This document shows, piece by piece, positions 1-11,600 of a stretch of 64,000 nucleotides of DNA. Positions within the stretch are counted from its first letter, which is position 1. Every line of letters starts with the position of its first letter. This stretch comes from Micrasema longulum (Eukaryota > Arthropoda > Insecta > Trichoptera > Brachycentridae): NCBI GenBank assembly GCA_022494885.1, contig JAGVSM010001678.1, positions 47,352-111,351 of the forward strand, in the 5' to 3' direction. The notes under the pieces were generated by a model that did no database searches, was not told where the DNA came from, and was given only the letters and a program-made list of their open reading frames with translations. A program made the position numbers and the translations under genes.

Positions 1-2970
1 GCTATGTTCCTTGAAACCGCATACTGTTCGAGAAAAAATATTTTTTATTATGTTTTAATGTTTATATCATTCTTGATTATATTATTTATAAGATCTCTTT
101 AAATCCACATAAGATTATGTTGTTTGAAAATGAGATGTTTTTTTGTTTTAGAATGATGCAAAAAGTTTTTTTCTAAAATGTAGAACCAATTCTTTCCAAA
201 TTCAAAAGGCGCTAATATATTTTTTAGGTAACTAACTGGCAATTAAATTCAGATATTCGTTTAAATTAATAGTTAAAAAGTTGATAATTTATATTGTTCA
301 CAATAATCATTAGACAATTTTATGCATATTAATATGTATTAAAAATAAAATTGAGCTTCTTGAATGTAAGTAGACACAGAAGAAAGACAAAATATTTCTT
401 ACAATGAGGATTTAAACATTATTTAGTGAGAAATTTGTGTCACTATTCAAAATGTCAAACTGTAGTTTGCAAACATAATTTTGTTACTAAACAAACTACA
501 TTGGTCCGAAAATAAATATTAAATATATATTACGTATTTCCGCTAAGTATTAAACACCTAAAAGTGTACATATTTGTAATATTATTTAGATTATAATAGA
601 ACCAAATAAATGTTACTTTTAGTGTCCACATTATGCAAAGGCATATCAGGCGACAATTTTGAAATAACAGCTAATGGTCACACCCGGAGTCTATCTTCTG
701 TAAAATTTATAGAATATGGCCAAAATCCTTTTATATTTTGTATGTAACAAAAAAAATATTGGGAAACAAATGTTTCTTCGACAATCTTAAATTATAAAGC
801 CTTTCAGTATATTTTAGCATTTTCTTGAACTTAGTAGAAAAGTGCGTAAGTTTTGAACTTCAACATTATTTTTGAAAATTTATATAAACTACTAAAAACG
901 GAAAATACTTAGAGTAGAATAAACAAAATATTATTTAATACCTCAAAATGTATATTTATTGTTATTTTAATATGACATGTGTTAATCGACACATTTTTAA
1001 GTCTAAAATATTTAATTGCCAACGGGAATTTAGGTATTTAGTTCTTGCAGTTTTGATAAGCCTTTTGTAATTAGTTCAGAAAAAAGTTACTGGAGACAAA
1101 ATTAGAAATATTATTAATGTACTTAAGGTAATGAAGAACATTTATTAAATAGCTGTGAAAAATAGCATTAAATAAAATTGTTAAATGTTTTCAAGAAGCG
1201 AACAAAAAAAATTGTTTCACTATAAAAAATACATGTTTGAATAGGTTTTTTCAGATGAATACAATATGCCAAAATTCTTCACTAGTATCTGAAAGTTTAA
1301 CTTATATCCCGCAAGTTCTAATTTATGTAACTCCATAGTATAAATACATAGTAAAATATGTTTGTACATCTAATTACATAATTAGTTTAAATATATTTTT
1401 GAAGGTCTACAAAAATCTTTTATTATAACTGTGATATTCATACTATATTGCTTGTGGAACCTTAAGATAAATAAATACCTTGTAATATGCTTTTATTCTC
1501 TCCAGTGCCATGGTAATGAAAGAATTCAATAATAAATTGTATAAATGTACAAACATAATTTAGGTAAAACTCTTCAAAACAGATTTTTATTAAAGTCTGT
1601 AGACTGTTACATAATGTTTCTAGTCATTACCGATGAGACAAAAGGAGTAATACAACATTAGTACTTAAAGTACTATTCTGTCTCCAGTCAGGAATGAACT
1701 TGGATGAGAAAATTCCACCTGTTGTGTAGATACACAATTCAAATATTATTTTGTTTTCGTAGAAAACATTTATTGTTACACATTAATATTGGCGTCCTCG
1801 CAGAAGTGATTGTTGATGGTGAATTAAAAATATGTATTTAAATTCAATGTATGTAAAAAAAAGTAGCTGCTAAGATGATAAGACTTGTATGATTTACAGT
1901 AAAAATGTCAATAACTAGTTGTAAATTTCAAAAGTTTATCTTGTAAAATGTTCCCAACCTGTGCCTTCCCACTGTTTTATATGGTTTCCTATATTTGCTC
2001 TACTTTACCTGTCTTTTTACTTTTGTTCTACTCGCCAACATTGGTAACTATTTTATTCTTGTCTAGTATGTTTTCTTACTTGCTGAATGTTATAGTTCTT
2101 TTCATTATTTCTGCAAGTGTAAGTCCTAAATACAGCCAGTATAGACAATGTCTATCAATGGATAATGTTAAGTTTTCGAGTGTTAGATTGGTTGATGATA
2201 ATACAATAAAACAAACATAGAATATTATTTGGGTTTATTTATTTACAATTTTTAATTCAACTACATTTATTTTTCCCTACAATATGTTGAAACATTTTTT
2301 TTATCTTGGGAGACTCGGGCTTTTTATTACAGAAGTGAATTTGGGTCAAAATGTATAAAATGTCAAGTTATCGGGTTGGAACAATAGCTCTTACAAATAT
2401 TTTACTACAGAATTCAGATTTATTAATGTTTACAAACAACAAATAATCATATTATGTAAAGCAATTATGTACTATTAAATGAAATCGATGATTTTATTAA
2501 GGCCGTTTTGCTTACATTATAATAAAACAAGAGATAAAAAAATTATATAAATACCTTTAAAATGGAGTTTGTTAAACACAGAATTTATCCATCCAATAGT
2601 GCTTCAAACACAGGCATTTGTAGAATAACACTTTTGATTTAATCGAGAGTATCTCGTACCAAGTAGAGTTCCAAAAATTGGATTACTAGTAGAATAATAA
2701 AATAAAAGAAATAAATTTAGTCACTAACAAACAAAGCCAAAGCAATAATTAAAAAAGAAGTATTCCATTATTGGCTCTCTACTCGAACAGTACAAAATGC
2801 TACATTCAAAACATCACACAAACTGAAGAATAATCATTTATGAATAAAACATTTCTTTCGGAGGTTCATATGACTAACCCGGGTTGTGTGAATTTACCAA
2901 TGTAACAATTTGATAATCAGCAAAATATTTTGACTTAAAATTACACACGAACAATATCATTTTTGAAAAG
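1..2970. other. AT-rich intergenic stretch, no gene recognised
   Basis: Both strands were read without finding a conserved protein, RNA gene or clear mobile element. The only open frame of note is 1948-2220 (+), 90 codons rich in Leu, Ile, Phe, Ser and Tyr. That is what AT-rich random sequence yields, so I do not call it a gene. The left edge lies downstream of the minus-strand Luc7-like gene. Confidence 0.5.
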
Positions 2971-3126
2971 GTGTCACCTCGAATCGCTCAGTTGACGGAA
3001 GGGAAAACAGCGGCATGGCGGAACTACTTGAAGAAGACCAGACAGGAGATGGTAGGTATACCTCTTATTCTGCCGGAGACTGGAAACTGCCAAGAGTGTG
3101 TGAGCAGGAACTTGCGTGACCACTAA
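2971..3126 (+). other. Unassigned open segment, possible exon or repeat fragment
   Basis: A 51-codon open frame ending in TAA sits in a locally GC-richer patch. It contains a charged stretch (Trp-Arg-Asn-Tyr-Leu-Lys-Lys-Thr-Arg) and a Cys-x2-Cys pair near its end. I do not recognise the family. There is no good start codon, so it would have to be an internal exon or an old mobile-element fragment. A weak call, recorded because the composition differs from the surroundings. Confidence 0.12.
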
Positions 3127-3943
3127 TGAAGCATGGCTCACCTGGGATTTGTCAACTGCAAAGGTCCATTAAACAGCATGATACACATTGGCCAAATTAC
3201 ATTAACAGCCAGAGAGAGAACATATGCAACCAAATACTTCTGGTTAGCAGTCGCATAAAATCCAATTATCGTGTTCACAATAAAGGATTGTAGCTCAGTG
3301 TGCAGATCTATCATTCATTAATTGTGCTGTTAAATTGACAGTTTGTATTCGGAATGCGAAAATATATTATATTCTTATATCACAAGTAAAACATAAAGGC
3401 AGATTCTGTACACGACTACAATCCGTCTCCAGTGTTCAGGAATGGTTTTAACAAATAAATACCTCGAGATTGTGTCAAAAGAGAGACGGGATGTAGCGCA
3501 GCGGGAGTGTAGTGATCGTATATCTTGCAGAGGCAAGCCGTTTGTGTACAACAGGAACGGATGGATATGACCACGCAATATATGGACGCTTAGTTATACC
3601 TTCGAGACCATCAAAAGCATGTTGAGTTAAACAAGTCATTAAATTGCCAGATTTCCTTCTCTGTGAGTGCATTCAGATGCCTTCTGATGCTGCAGAACTA
3701 TTACCACACTTACACACTTACATTACAACACAGTACGTTTAATTTGAATGTGTAAAGTGATTTCAAATCCGAAGCAAGTTTAAGTGACATTTTTGTAAGA
3801 ATTCTGAGGATCTGAAGACATCTTCAATGGTAATTAATCAACAGGATAAAAATTAGTTGACAGCAGCAACATGGAGTAAACTGCGAACCAAAAACTTTAG
3901 TCTAAATTCTCTCATACAATAATAAATACCTCGTGGCGGGATA

Positions 3944-4249
3944 TTGGATCAAGAGAATGTGTCCTATCACGATGGCAAGCCTTACATTGCCAATCCATCT
4001 CATACTGTTGCGCTAGTCAAACATGGAACATTAGCTTCAGTCAAACTGGAAAACATGTCAAATCCCCAACCATGTCACAAATGTACAAATATTACTAGGC
4101 TTTGTGTTAACTTTGGACAGCATGGGTTATTTATAGATACTACGGGCAGTTCTATATCCTGGATCCAAACAATACGAACTATTAATGATGATCCTTTAAA
4201 AAATGTAACAAATGGCATTTTAATCTATTTTTCTTGGTTTAATTGTTAA
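3944..4249 (+). other. Unassigned 101-codon open frame
   Basis: This frame is less AT-biased than its flanks and has a mixed, protein-like composition, including a Cys-x2-Cys followed by a third Cys around residues 63-74. I recognise no domain. The first residue in the frame comes from a non-ATG codon. It could be a decayed mobile-element piece, an exon, or chance. No splice sites around it could be linked to another exon with confidence. Confidence 0.15.
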
Positions 4250-4667
4250 TGATTAATGATTAATGTTTTAAATGTTCAAATGTTATGGATAAGTAGGCAC
4301 TTTTATATAATAATAAAATGCTCCAATTAAAGCGTATTTATTATTTGTGATCCAAAATTAAGATTCTTCAAATTGTATACTATTAAAAATTTTTACTTAT
4401 TGAAGTATAAAATGATTTTCCACTTTCTGATTTCCACTGAATACGTAAGTATATGGTATTTATAGTTCTCAGAGTGAACCACTCGAGTGTTGGAAGATAC
4501 TACAATGACTTGAGAAGAGCAGCTCTCCAATTCCCCTATTGTAAGGGATTCAACCAAACAAATACAATGTACAACCAAGTTGATAACTTAAGAAATAAAA
4601 AAAAGAACATTACGTGTTTGAATTATGTAGGTAGAATATTATAATAATAGATATTAAAATACTACTT

Positions 4668-4940
4668 ATACAAAGGAGCAAAGGAAAAAGGTCCACAGCT
4701 ATTTAAAATAAAAAACTTATATTATTTTGTTAAGATAAGATGTCTCAGCGTCAAATTTGGGTATTTGATTATTAAGAAATAAAGTGAAAAAGTGAATTTA
4801 AAATAAAAATTAGCTAAAATTGTTTACATATGCATTTCCGTCGTAATACTGACATTTATTCAAGCAGGATAATGAAACCTATGGAAATATTAGTTACCGG
4901 ATATACTTCGGTCCTTTTTCCTTTCCAGTATCAATATACA
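4668..4940. repeat. Possible small inverted-repeat element
   Basis: The motif AAAGGAAAAAGGTCC near 4684 recurs in inverted form near 4905-4921 (GGTCCTTTTTCCTTTCC), about 220 bp apart. The arms match only over about 15 bp. It may be a decayed MITE, or chance pairing of purine-rich sequence. Confidence 0.2.
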
Positions 4941-5119
4941 TATTATTCATTTTCAAGTGTACGTCTTTTAGGAATATTTCACTAACCTGCACTCACAAAT
5001 CCTAAGAAGAAAAAACATGTTAAAAATACAATTGCATTGTTTTATTTCTTGAGAAATTTTAGTTTTAAATTGAAGGCTGTTAATGGGTCAAAAATAAATT
5101 TGGTGTTCTTTTGATTAAC

Positions 5120-5216
5120 CCAAATATTTCAATTTTAGGGCCATTTTCAATGAGTTGTAAAAAACTCACTATCAGAAAATTTGGCAATTGGACACCAGCC
5201 ACGGGACCACAACCTT
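5120..5216 (-). mobile_element. SINE family 3, decayed 3' fragment
   Basis: Read on the minus strand, this matches the body of the SINE copies at 28934, 40018 and 41725: the 'tctAATAGTGAGTTATTTACAA' block and then the 'AAATATTTGGGT' block. The tRNA-like head is degraded. It lies just past the 3' end of the Luc7-like gene. Confidence 0.6.
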
Positions 5217-5493
5217 ATTAATTAACATCACCTTTATGTATAAAAATATAAACAAATTGACAATCTAAGAAATTCAAAATGACATTAAGTAAATAAATAA
5301 AAATGTTTAAAATGAAATAATTTTTTACAGCATTGATTTTGTGGATTTTTTTATAGTAAATCATGCACTTTAAGTGAGGCAGTTTAAAAAAAAAAGAGGA
5401 GTAATTATAGGATAATGCAATAACTGACGGTACCGAGTGATTGCGTATCCAGGGAAAACATATCTGCGGAGGTAGATATTGGGAAAGTATAGA

Positions 5494-5506
5494 GGCTTAC
5501 CTGAAC
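5494..5506 (-). promoter_or_regulatory. Consensus 5' splice donor beyond the Luc7 stop codon
   Basis: The minus strand reads TTCAG|gtaagcct, a near-perfect donor, 53 nt downstream of the stop. If used, it makes a 3'-UTR intron, or marks an alternative terminal exon. The partner acceptor was not identified. Confidence 0.45.
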
Positions 5507-5553
5507 GGGCCGTAATATTGTGTGATACCTCAGAGGAAGGAGAGTCCCCAGAA

Positions 5554-5624
5554 CTAGCGGCCTCGGGAACGGCTGCGGCGGCGTCGGTTGTCACGATCTC
5601 GGTCGCGGTCGCGGCTTCCTAGTC
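5554..5624 (-). CDS. LUC7L3: Luc7-like gene, last coding exon with stop
   Basis: Encodes an Arg/Asp and Arg/Ser tail ending RRRRSRSRGR and TAG (5556-5554). Two tandem acceptors, six bases apart (5630-5625 carries 'gactag'), keep the same frame, so start 5624 or 5618 would give isoforms differing by two residues. A strong donor (CAG|gtaagc at 5501/5500) lies 53 nt past the stop. Confidence 0.75.
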
Positions 5625-8600
5625 CTAGTCGACAGATATTTAGGTTAGTGAAAGCAATCAGTCTTAAGGCCAAAGCTCCTAATAACCATCCTTACCTCTA
5701 TCTCGGTCACTTCTAGATCTTCTGTCTTTATTATCATCGCCATGCCGGCTGGAACGCTTGTCATCTCTGTTGGATCTATAAAAAATATACAAAATGTAAA
5801 CAAAGATTTCTTCACACATATGTTTCTCTCTTTGAAAGGCTCAAAAAATCTTGACAGCTCATTCATCGTAAAATATTTAAAAAATAGAAAAATATGATAG
5901 TATTATTTATCGATCTTAACAATAAGATTTAAGATTTACTGTAGGACCAATACTAACCAAAGAGGAGCAAAAGAGTAATGCAATTAATTCTGATTTAAAT
6001 AATAAATAAATATCAGATAAGTTCATTCTGAAAACCAACAAAACAGCAAATACAAAAAAGTATAAAATGTAAAACCAATTTCAAAATGATGACATTAGTC
6101 TAATAATGTAAATAATACCATCTATACCTGTGTCCCCGGCTACTTCTTTCCCTATCTCTGTCACTCCTGGGTGGACGTCTATCTTTCTCGCTGTTCCCAC
6201 TGCCAAGTCCCCCTCGCCTCTCCCTATCTCGTTCCTTTTCTCTGTCGTACTCTTCCTTGCGTTTACGTTCCTTCTCTTCGCGTTGCTTTTCCCGTTCTTT
6301 TGTTATATCGTCAAATGCTTCCTTCAAACGAGAATACCTATTCAAAGAAAAGGGGGGATTTAACACATTACTTAAATAATACACTTACAACTCTTAGTAG
6401 ATTAAGGTTAAGTTATTTTAAGTATTCAAGAGAAATTTCATCAAATTATGTTCAGGGCAATAGCCTCTCGATCTCTAATTAATGTTTTGATGTTGATTAA
6501 TAATTTATTAACATCAATAAACATACAGGTACTGGCTAAGTTAACTGGATGTTTTTAAAGACAAATTTGTATTGTAAATATCTTTTAGACAGCTATAATT
6601 GTTTTTTTATTTATTTAGAAGATACTACAGTAAAACCCCCGTTTTACGTTTTTCAAAGGAGCAAGAAAAAAAGAGTAAAACTGAGGAAAACGCTAAAGTG
6701 AGGAAATGAAAAATGTATGGAAAAATAGGAATTCCATAAAAATAAAATCGATTTGCTACACTATGGTGTAAATATACTTCCAGAAAAATTGCTAAAACGG
6801 CGATAAGTGGAAATTGTCAATATTTTTTTACCTATTTTCAATGATTTCACTAAAAATATTTTCATATTTTTTCAAACAATATTTTGTAATCTTTTTGTTT
6901 TTTTATTTGATTTAAAAACATCACGTTAAAATTATTTTTTGTTTAAATAAAAAAAAAAACAAAATAGAATTTTGAATTTGCATAAAATAACCTAAAATAA
7001 TTTCTCGCCTAATAAATTTAAATATGAATAACTCCCTTGGGAGGAAATTTAGCCAGTCTGAAAGCATTTGGACATACTCAAACATTGTTGAATTAACTAC
7101 CTGGTTTCAGCTCCTTTACTTCACAAAAGTCAACAGATGGAAGAGTTGAGGAAATGTGGATGTTTAAACATGGGCAGAAGGGTGAATGTTACACAGTGTG
7201 TAAAGTGGTCACTTAAACCAGTCAATGACGGGTCATAAGCCCTATAAATGCATAGACTTCCATATTCCCTTCTCAATAATGTTTTCCCTCTCTGTTGCAA
7301 TAAATTTAAATATGAATAACTCCCTAGGGAGGAAATCCAGCCAGTCTGCAAGCATTTGGACATACTCAATTTTTATGATGTTAAAACTTTGTTTCTAAAC
7401 GTTTGTCAACTGCGTATCATGATTTTTACAAGTCAATATTACGTTTTTGTTCAAATGAAAACTAAGACTAACCCTAAAGGAAGACACTTAAACAAAAAGG
7501 TCAATTACACTGCACCTGCTTTGAATTTAGGTTAAGACAATAATTTGTCCTTTATTAGTTGTTTACCTGTTTTTATTCTTCATTCGCATGACACATGCGG
7601 TGGTGCGCAGGCCGCGGCATAATTATTACGACAATTTTTTTTGGCTTTTTTGACACATCAAATAAATGGCGAAAATTTTTAAACGTAAAACTGTGGTGAT
7701 GAAAAATGTAAAAAACGTTAATTGGGGGGAATATTCGTATGAGAATGTATGCAGAAAAATGGGTCCTGAACATTTCGGTGTAAAAAGCAGGAAAATGTAA
7801 AATTGAGAAACGTAAAAACAAGGTTTTACTGTATATATTTTGTCTAACATAAATGAAAAAAATACGTAACACAGAAAACATTTGTAATATTTTTTTTACA
7901 ATACTACAGTAGCGGGCATCGAAATGTTTTCAGTCATTTAAAATAGTAATAGCAGAAATAAGAGAGTCCTAAAAATCATTTACTGTTATTTTTATAGGTA
8001 CCTGTATTTATTTATGGAGTCTTATCTTTATAAATAATTTAGTTTCATTGTATGAGTTAACACATTTGACATTTAAAAAAGAAAAAATATGTCAAAAGTG
8101 TTGAAATGTAAAGAAATTGGGCGTATTATAGAAACATGTTATTCTCACTTTGATGTGTCAAAAACATAGTTCTAGAGCTACAGGACGTTTGATTGGACGT
8201 AGTAAAACTACAGTATTAAATTGTGTAAAAAAATAATATAAAGGAGCTGCATGTCTAGAACGAAGAAAAAAGTTCAGGATAAAAGAATAAAAGAGAACTT
8301 TAGCTGATGGTCGATTGCTGAAGCGATTATGCCTCCAGAATTGATTCAAAGGTGCAGGGGACGTAAGAACTTAGTTTATTTAAGCTGGTAGTGCTCCAGT
8401 TAGCGTTTATACCATACGTCGTAGACTCCAGGAATGTGGCTTTTGGGCAAGGAGACCTGCGAAACACCACTTCTGACAAGAAAGTGCGTACGAACCGCTT
8501 AAAATTAGGAAAAAATATGAAAATTTTAATGAAATATATAGGCAATATTATTTATTTTATTTTATTTGGAATCTTGAAATACGGCACACATAAACATATT

Positions 8601-11600
8601 CTTATGTGTGCTCTAATAATAACAATGTACATATATTGAATTTATACTTTATTTTTATTTATTTGTTTCATTTTCTCAAATGACAGAAACTTTTATTTCT
8701 TTAGTTAGGTGGATTAAGCACTAAGTGTCCAGAGCCAACAGTGAAACACCCTGCCGGACAAATGATCTGAGGCTACTTCTCTCTTTATGGAGTGGGACAT
8801 TTGGCATACATCAATAGAAATACAAATGCCAAAGTCTATTTTTAAAATTTGGAAGACTTTTTATTCCCGTCAATTGAATTGCATTGTTCACATATTTCCG
8901 AGTGCATTTTTTTTAGATGACTGCACCGTACCACTGCGTATAAACTGTAAGTAATATTGTTTTTCTCATAATATGGCTCGCAATTTATATTATGTAAAAA
9001 AATATTTACATCCTCTTCAAATGAATTTCAGATCAAGGGATTTCTAAAAATTAATGGGTTTTCACTAAATTGGCCCAAAAAGAGTCCCATTTGAAGTCAA
9101 TCGAGAACCTGTGACACGTATAGTGAAATAAAGTCATCAAAGCATTTTTGTCAAATTAAAGCTTAAAACAAACCATTGAAAAAATGATATAATTATTTTA
9201 TTAATAACTATCTCAATATTGAATCAATTCTACGCCACAGAGCATTAAAGAGGTGATAAAAAATAAAGAAGGGCGAAAAAAATATTACTAATTGATATTT
9301 CTCAAATAAATTTGCTAAAATGAGTTCTTTTTTATTTGAATTAAATTATCTGATGAAAAACTAAAAAAAAAAATATCGATTTTCTTCGCAAAAAATACAT
9401 TTCTATTAAAAATATCCGAGAAAAATTTTTTTTAGTGCAGGAACTTGTTTTTATTTTTTTGTTCACCCGATGAGAAACCTATAATTTTATAATACAAAAT
9501 AAAAAAATATATATATATGAGAAAAAATATCACATATTACAAACCATTTTTTAGAGGCAAAAACATTTCAATGCTCACAACTGTACGATATAATATCATA
9601 CTATTGATACTGGGAGAATCTCAGAGTAATAATGTGTGCGCTTCTGCTAATAGAGACCGAATATAGCCTTATTGTATGGAATAAAAATGTTACAATTTTT
9701 TTATTTGTGCTAACTCAATTCCGCTGGCGGCCATCTTGACAGCAAACATATTACAGATGGTTTTGTTATTTCGCTTGGCTCTCTCTACTTATAAATAAAG
9801 GGCAAATTTCCTCCTTGAAACAATAAATCAGCAATGGCACATTGCAGTATTGCATTAATAATAGTGTCAAAGGTGTCGAAAGAAGTCATTTTTCGCAGGT
9901 AGAAATTTAAAGATATTTTCCTTCAAATTTACATTTTAAGTCAATATTTGGCATTTTATTCTCCCAGCATCGGTGCTTTGTTACAATAAAAATTTTGAAC
10001 GCGGCAACGCACACATTATTACTCTGAGGGAGAAATGTAATACATATTTACATTTAATACAACATACTAAAATGTTTAGATATTAAACAGTGCAATATAT
10101 TTGTGTAGCGTTTCCTGGTACAAAATAACAAATTTATATGCAAAAAGTATATTCTGAATTACAAATGGGGAATAGTTACTTACCCAACATGTTGCTTCCC
10201 CATAAGGTGATCATCGATCCTCTGCTGAGCATCACCAACGATGAGGAATGCCCCACACACTGCACAGACCTCCATTTGCTTCTCTTGTGCTTGAGCTAAC
10301 TCCACGGTTGCTGACCAATGGCTGAAAATTCAATGTATTTCGAGTATTATATCCATTGTAGAAAACCAGTATGTCTAAGCATGAACACACTATATTGGCG
10401 TAGTCAATTATGGTTTTTAGAAGTACTATGCTACGATGAGCTACAGCCAATGTTTTTTCATACTTTTAGCAATTAGATAAAAAATATTATCACTTTTGAC
10501 TTCAACCGTGGTTGATTAAAGCAATTGCCTTTGAATGATCCATTTTGCCAATTTTAAATCTCTCATTTTTGTATGTGTTTTTTTTAATTTATTTATTCAT
10601 TTTTTTTTTTTCACATTATAGACTAACATAAATAATAAAAATAATGTGACCTCACTGAGGTATTGATTACAAAGCACAGGAAAATGCGGATTTCTTGGCA
10701 CAATATTGGAAAGGTTAAGAATCCATCATTAAAACAAATGCATTGATTTATTTATTTCCGCAACAATTTAAAATCATTACTTATCAAAAATTACCAACAC
10801 AATAACAGTATTTAGAATTTGTACTTATTCTATTAATATTTTTTTGTGCCTGTAAACTCCGATCACTCTGTATCCAGGCCGATGGAGAATACAGTTCTGT
10901 GTGTGAAATAGAACCAGAACCCGGGAAAACTGTTTTTAACTCGGTGGCTGGTCTCAGGTTAGAGTCCTGAAGAAGGAAATCGAGTGGAGATAAGTCCGCC
11001 TTGTGAAATGGTTAGCGCATTTGCCTACCATTCTTGAGATCCTGGGTTCAAATCCCGAAAAAGTGGACGTGAAATATTGATTTGAAAGGTTTTTTAAACT
11101 GCTTGTTCCTGGACTGGCACCTGCACCGTAAGACTGATCAACTTACCTTCATGTAACAGATGATGGAAATACGCTGCATTTGGTTTACCAATGCAGTGCC
11201 CTATGCACCACTGAGTGTGGAAAGGTTAATGATGATGATTAAATCCCATTATTGACTTATATAATCTTTTATAAATTAGTTTATACCTGTTCTCATATTG
11301 TTTCTGCAGCTGCTCTCTTTCCTCCTTGAGCTGGTCGCACAGCTTCATGAATCCTTGAGCCTTCTCCACGTCCCCGTTGATCCCGGCCTGCTCTGCCTCC
11401 CCCTCCAGGGCTGACACCCTCTCCGTCAGGGCTTGCACTTGCTGCTGGTTCCTCTCTGTCTGGGCGGCCGTCAGGGCTGGCATCTCTAGCTTGGTGTTCA
11501 TGAGCTCTATCCTCTGTTTGCCCTTCTGGATCTTACCTGAAAAGTAAAACAGATAAATTTTAATAAACTTTTAAGAAAATATTTGTTGCAACAGAGAAAA

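Larger units (their letters stand above)
6628..7831. mobile_element. TA-flanked pogo/Tigger-like non-autonomous DNA transposon
   Basis: Terminal inverted repeats start CAGTAAAACC at 6628 and end GGTTTTACTG at 7831; the similarity extends about 25 bp inward (the TTTTACGTTT block). Both ends are flanked by TA, the target preferred by the Tc1/mariner/pogo superfamily. The 1204-bp interior has no intact transposase. It carries a nested R190 copy (7082-7298). It lies in the intron between Luc7 exons 4 and 5. Confidence 0.7.

Noticed and set aside
1948..2220. 90-codon hydrophobic open frame
   Set aside because: Low-complexity Leu/Ile/Phe/Ser/Tyr content, no family resemblance and no splice context.
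3475..3672. 65-codon minus frame
   Set aside because: Two overlapping frames of similar length, no family similarity and no splice signals.
5370..5594. 74-codon minus frame rich in Ala/Ser (MTTDAAAAVPEAASS)
   Set aside because: It is an out-of-frame reading of the last Luc7 exon and its 3' UTR; the in-frame RS tail explains the sequence.
6130..6482. Two plus-strand open frames (77 and 103 codons)
   Set aside because: Shadows of Luc7 exon 5, which encodes a continuous charged helix on the minus strand.
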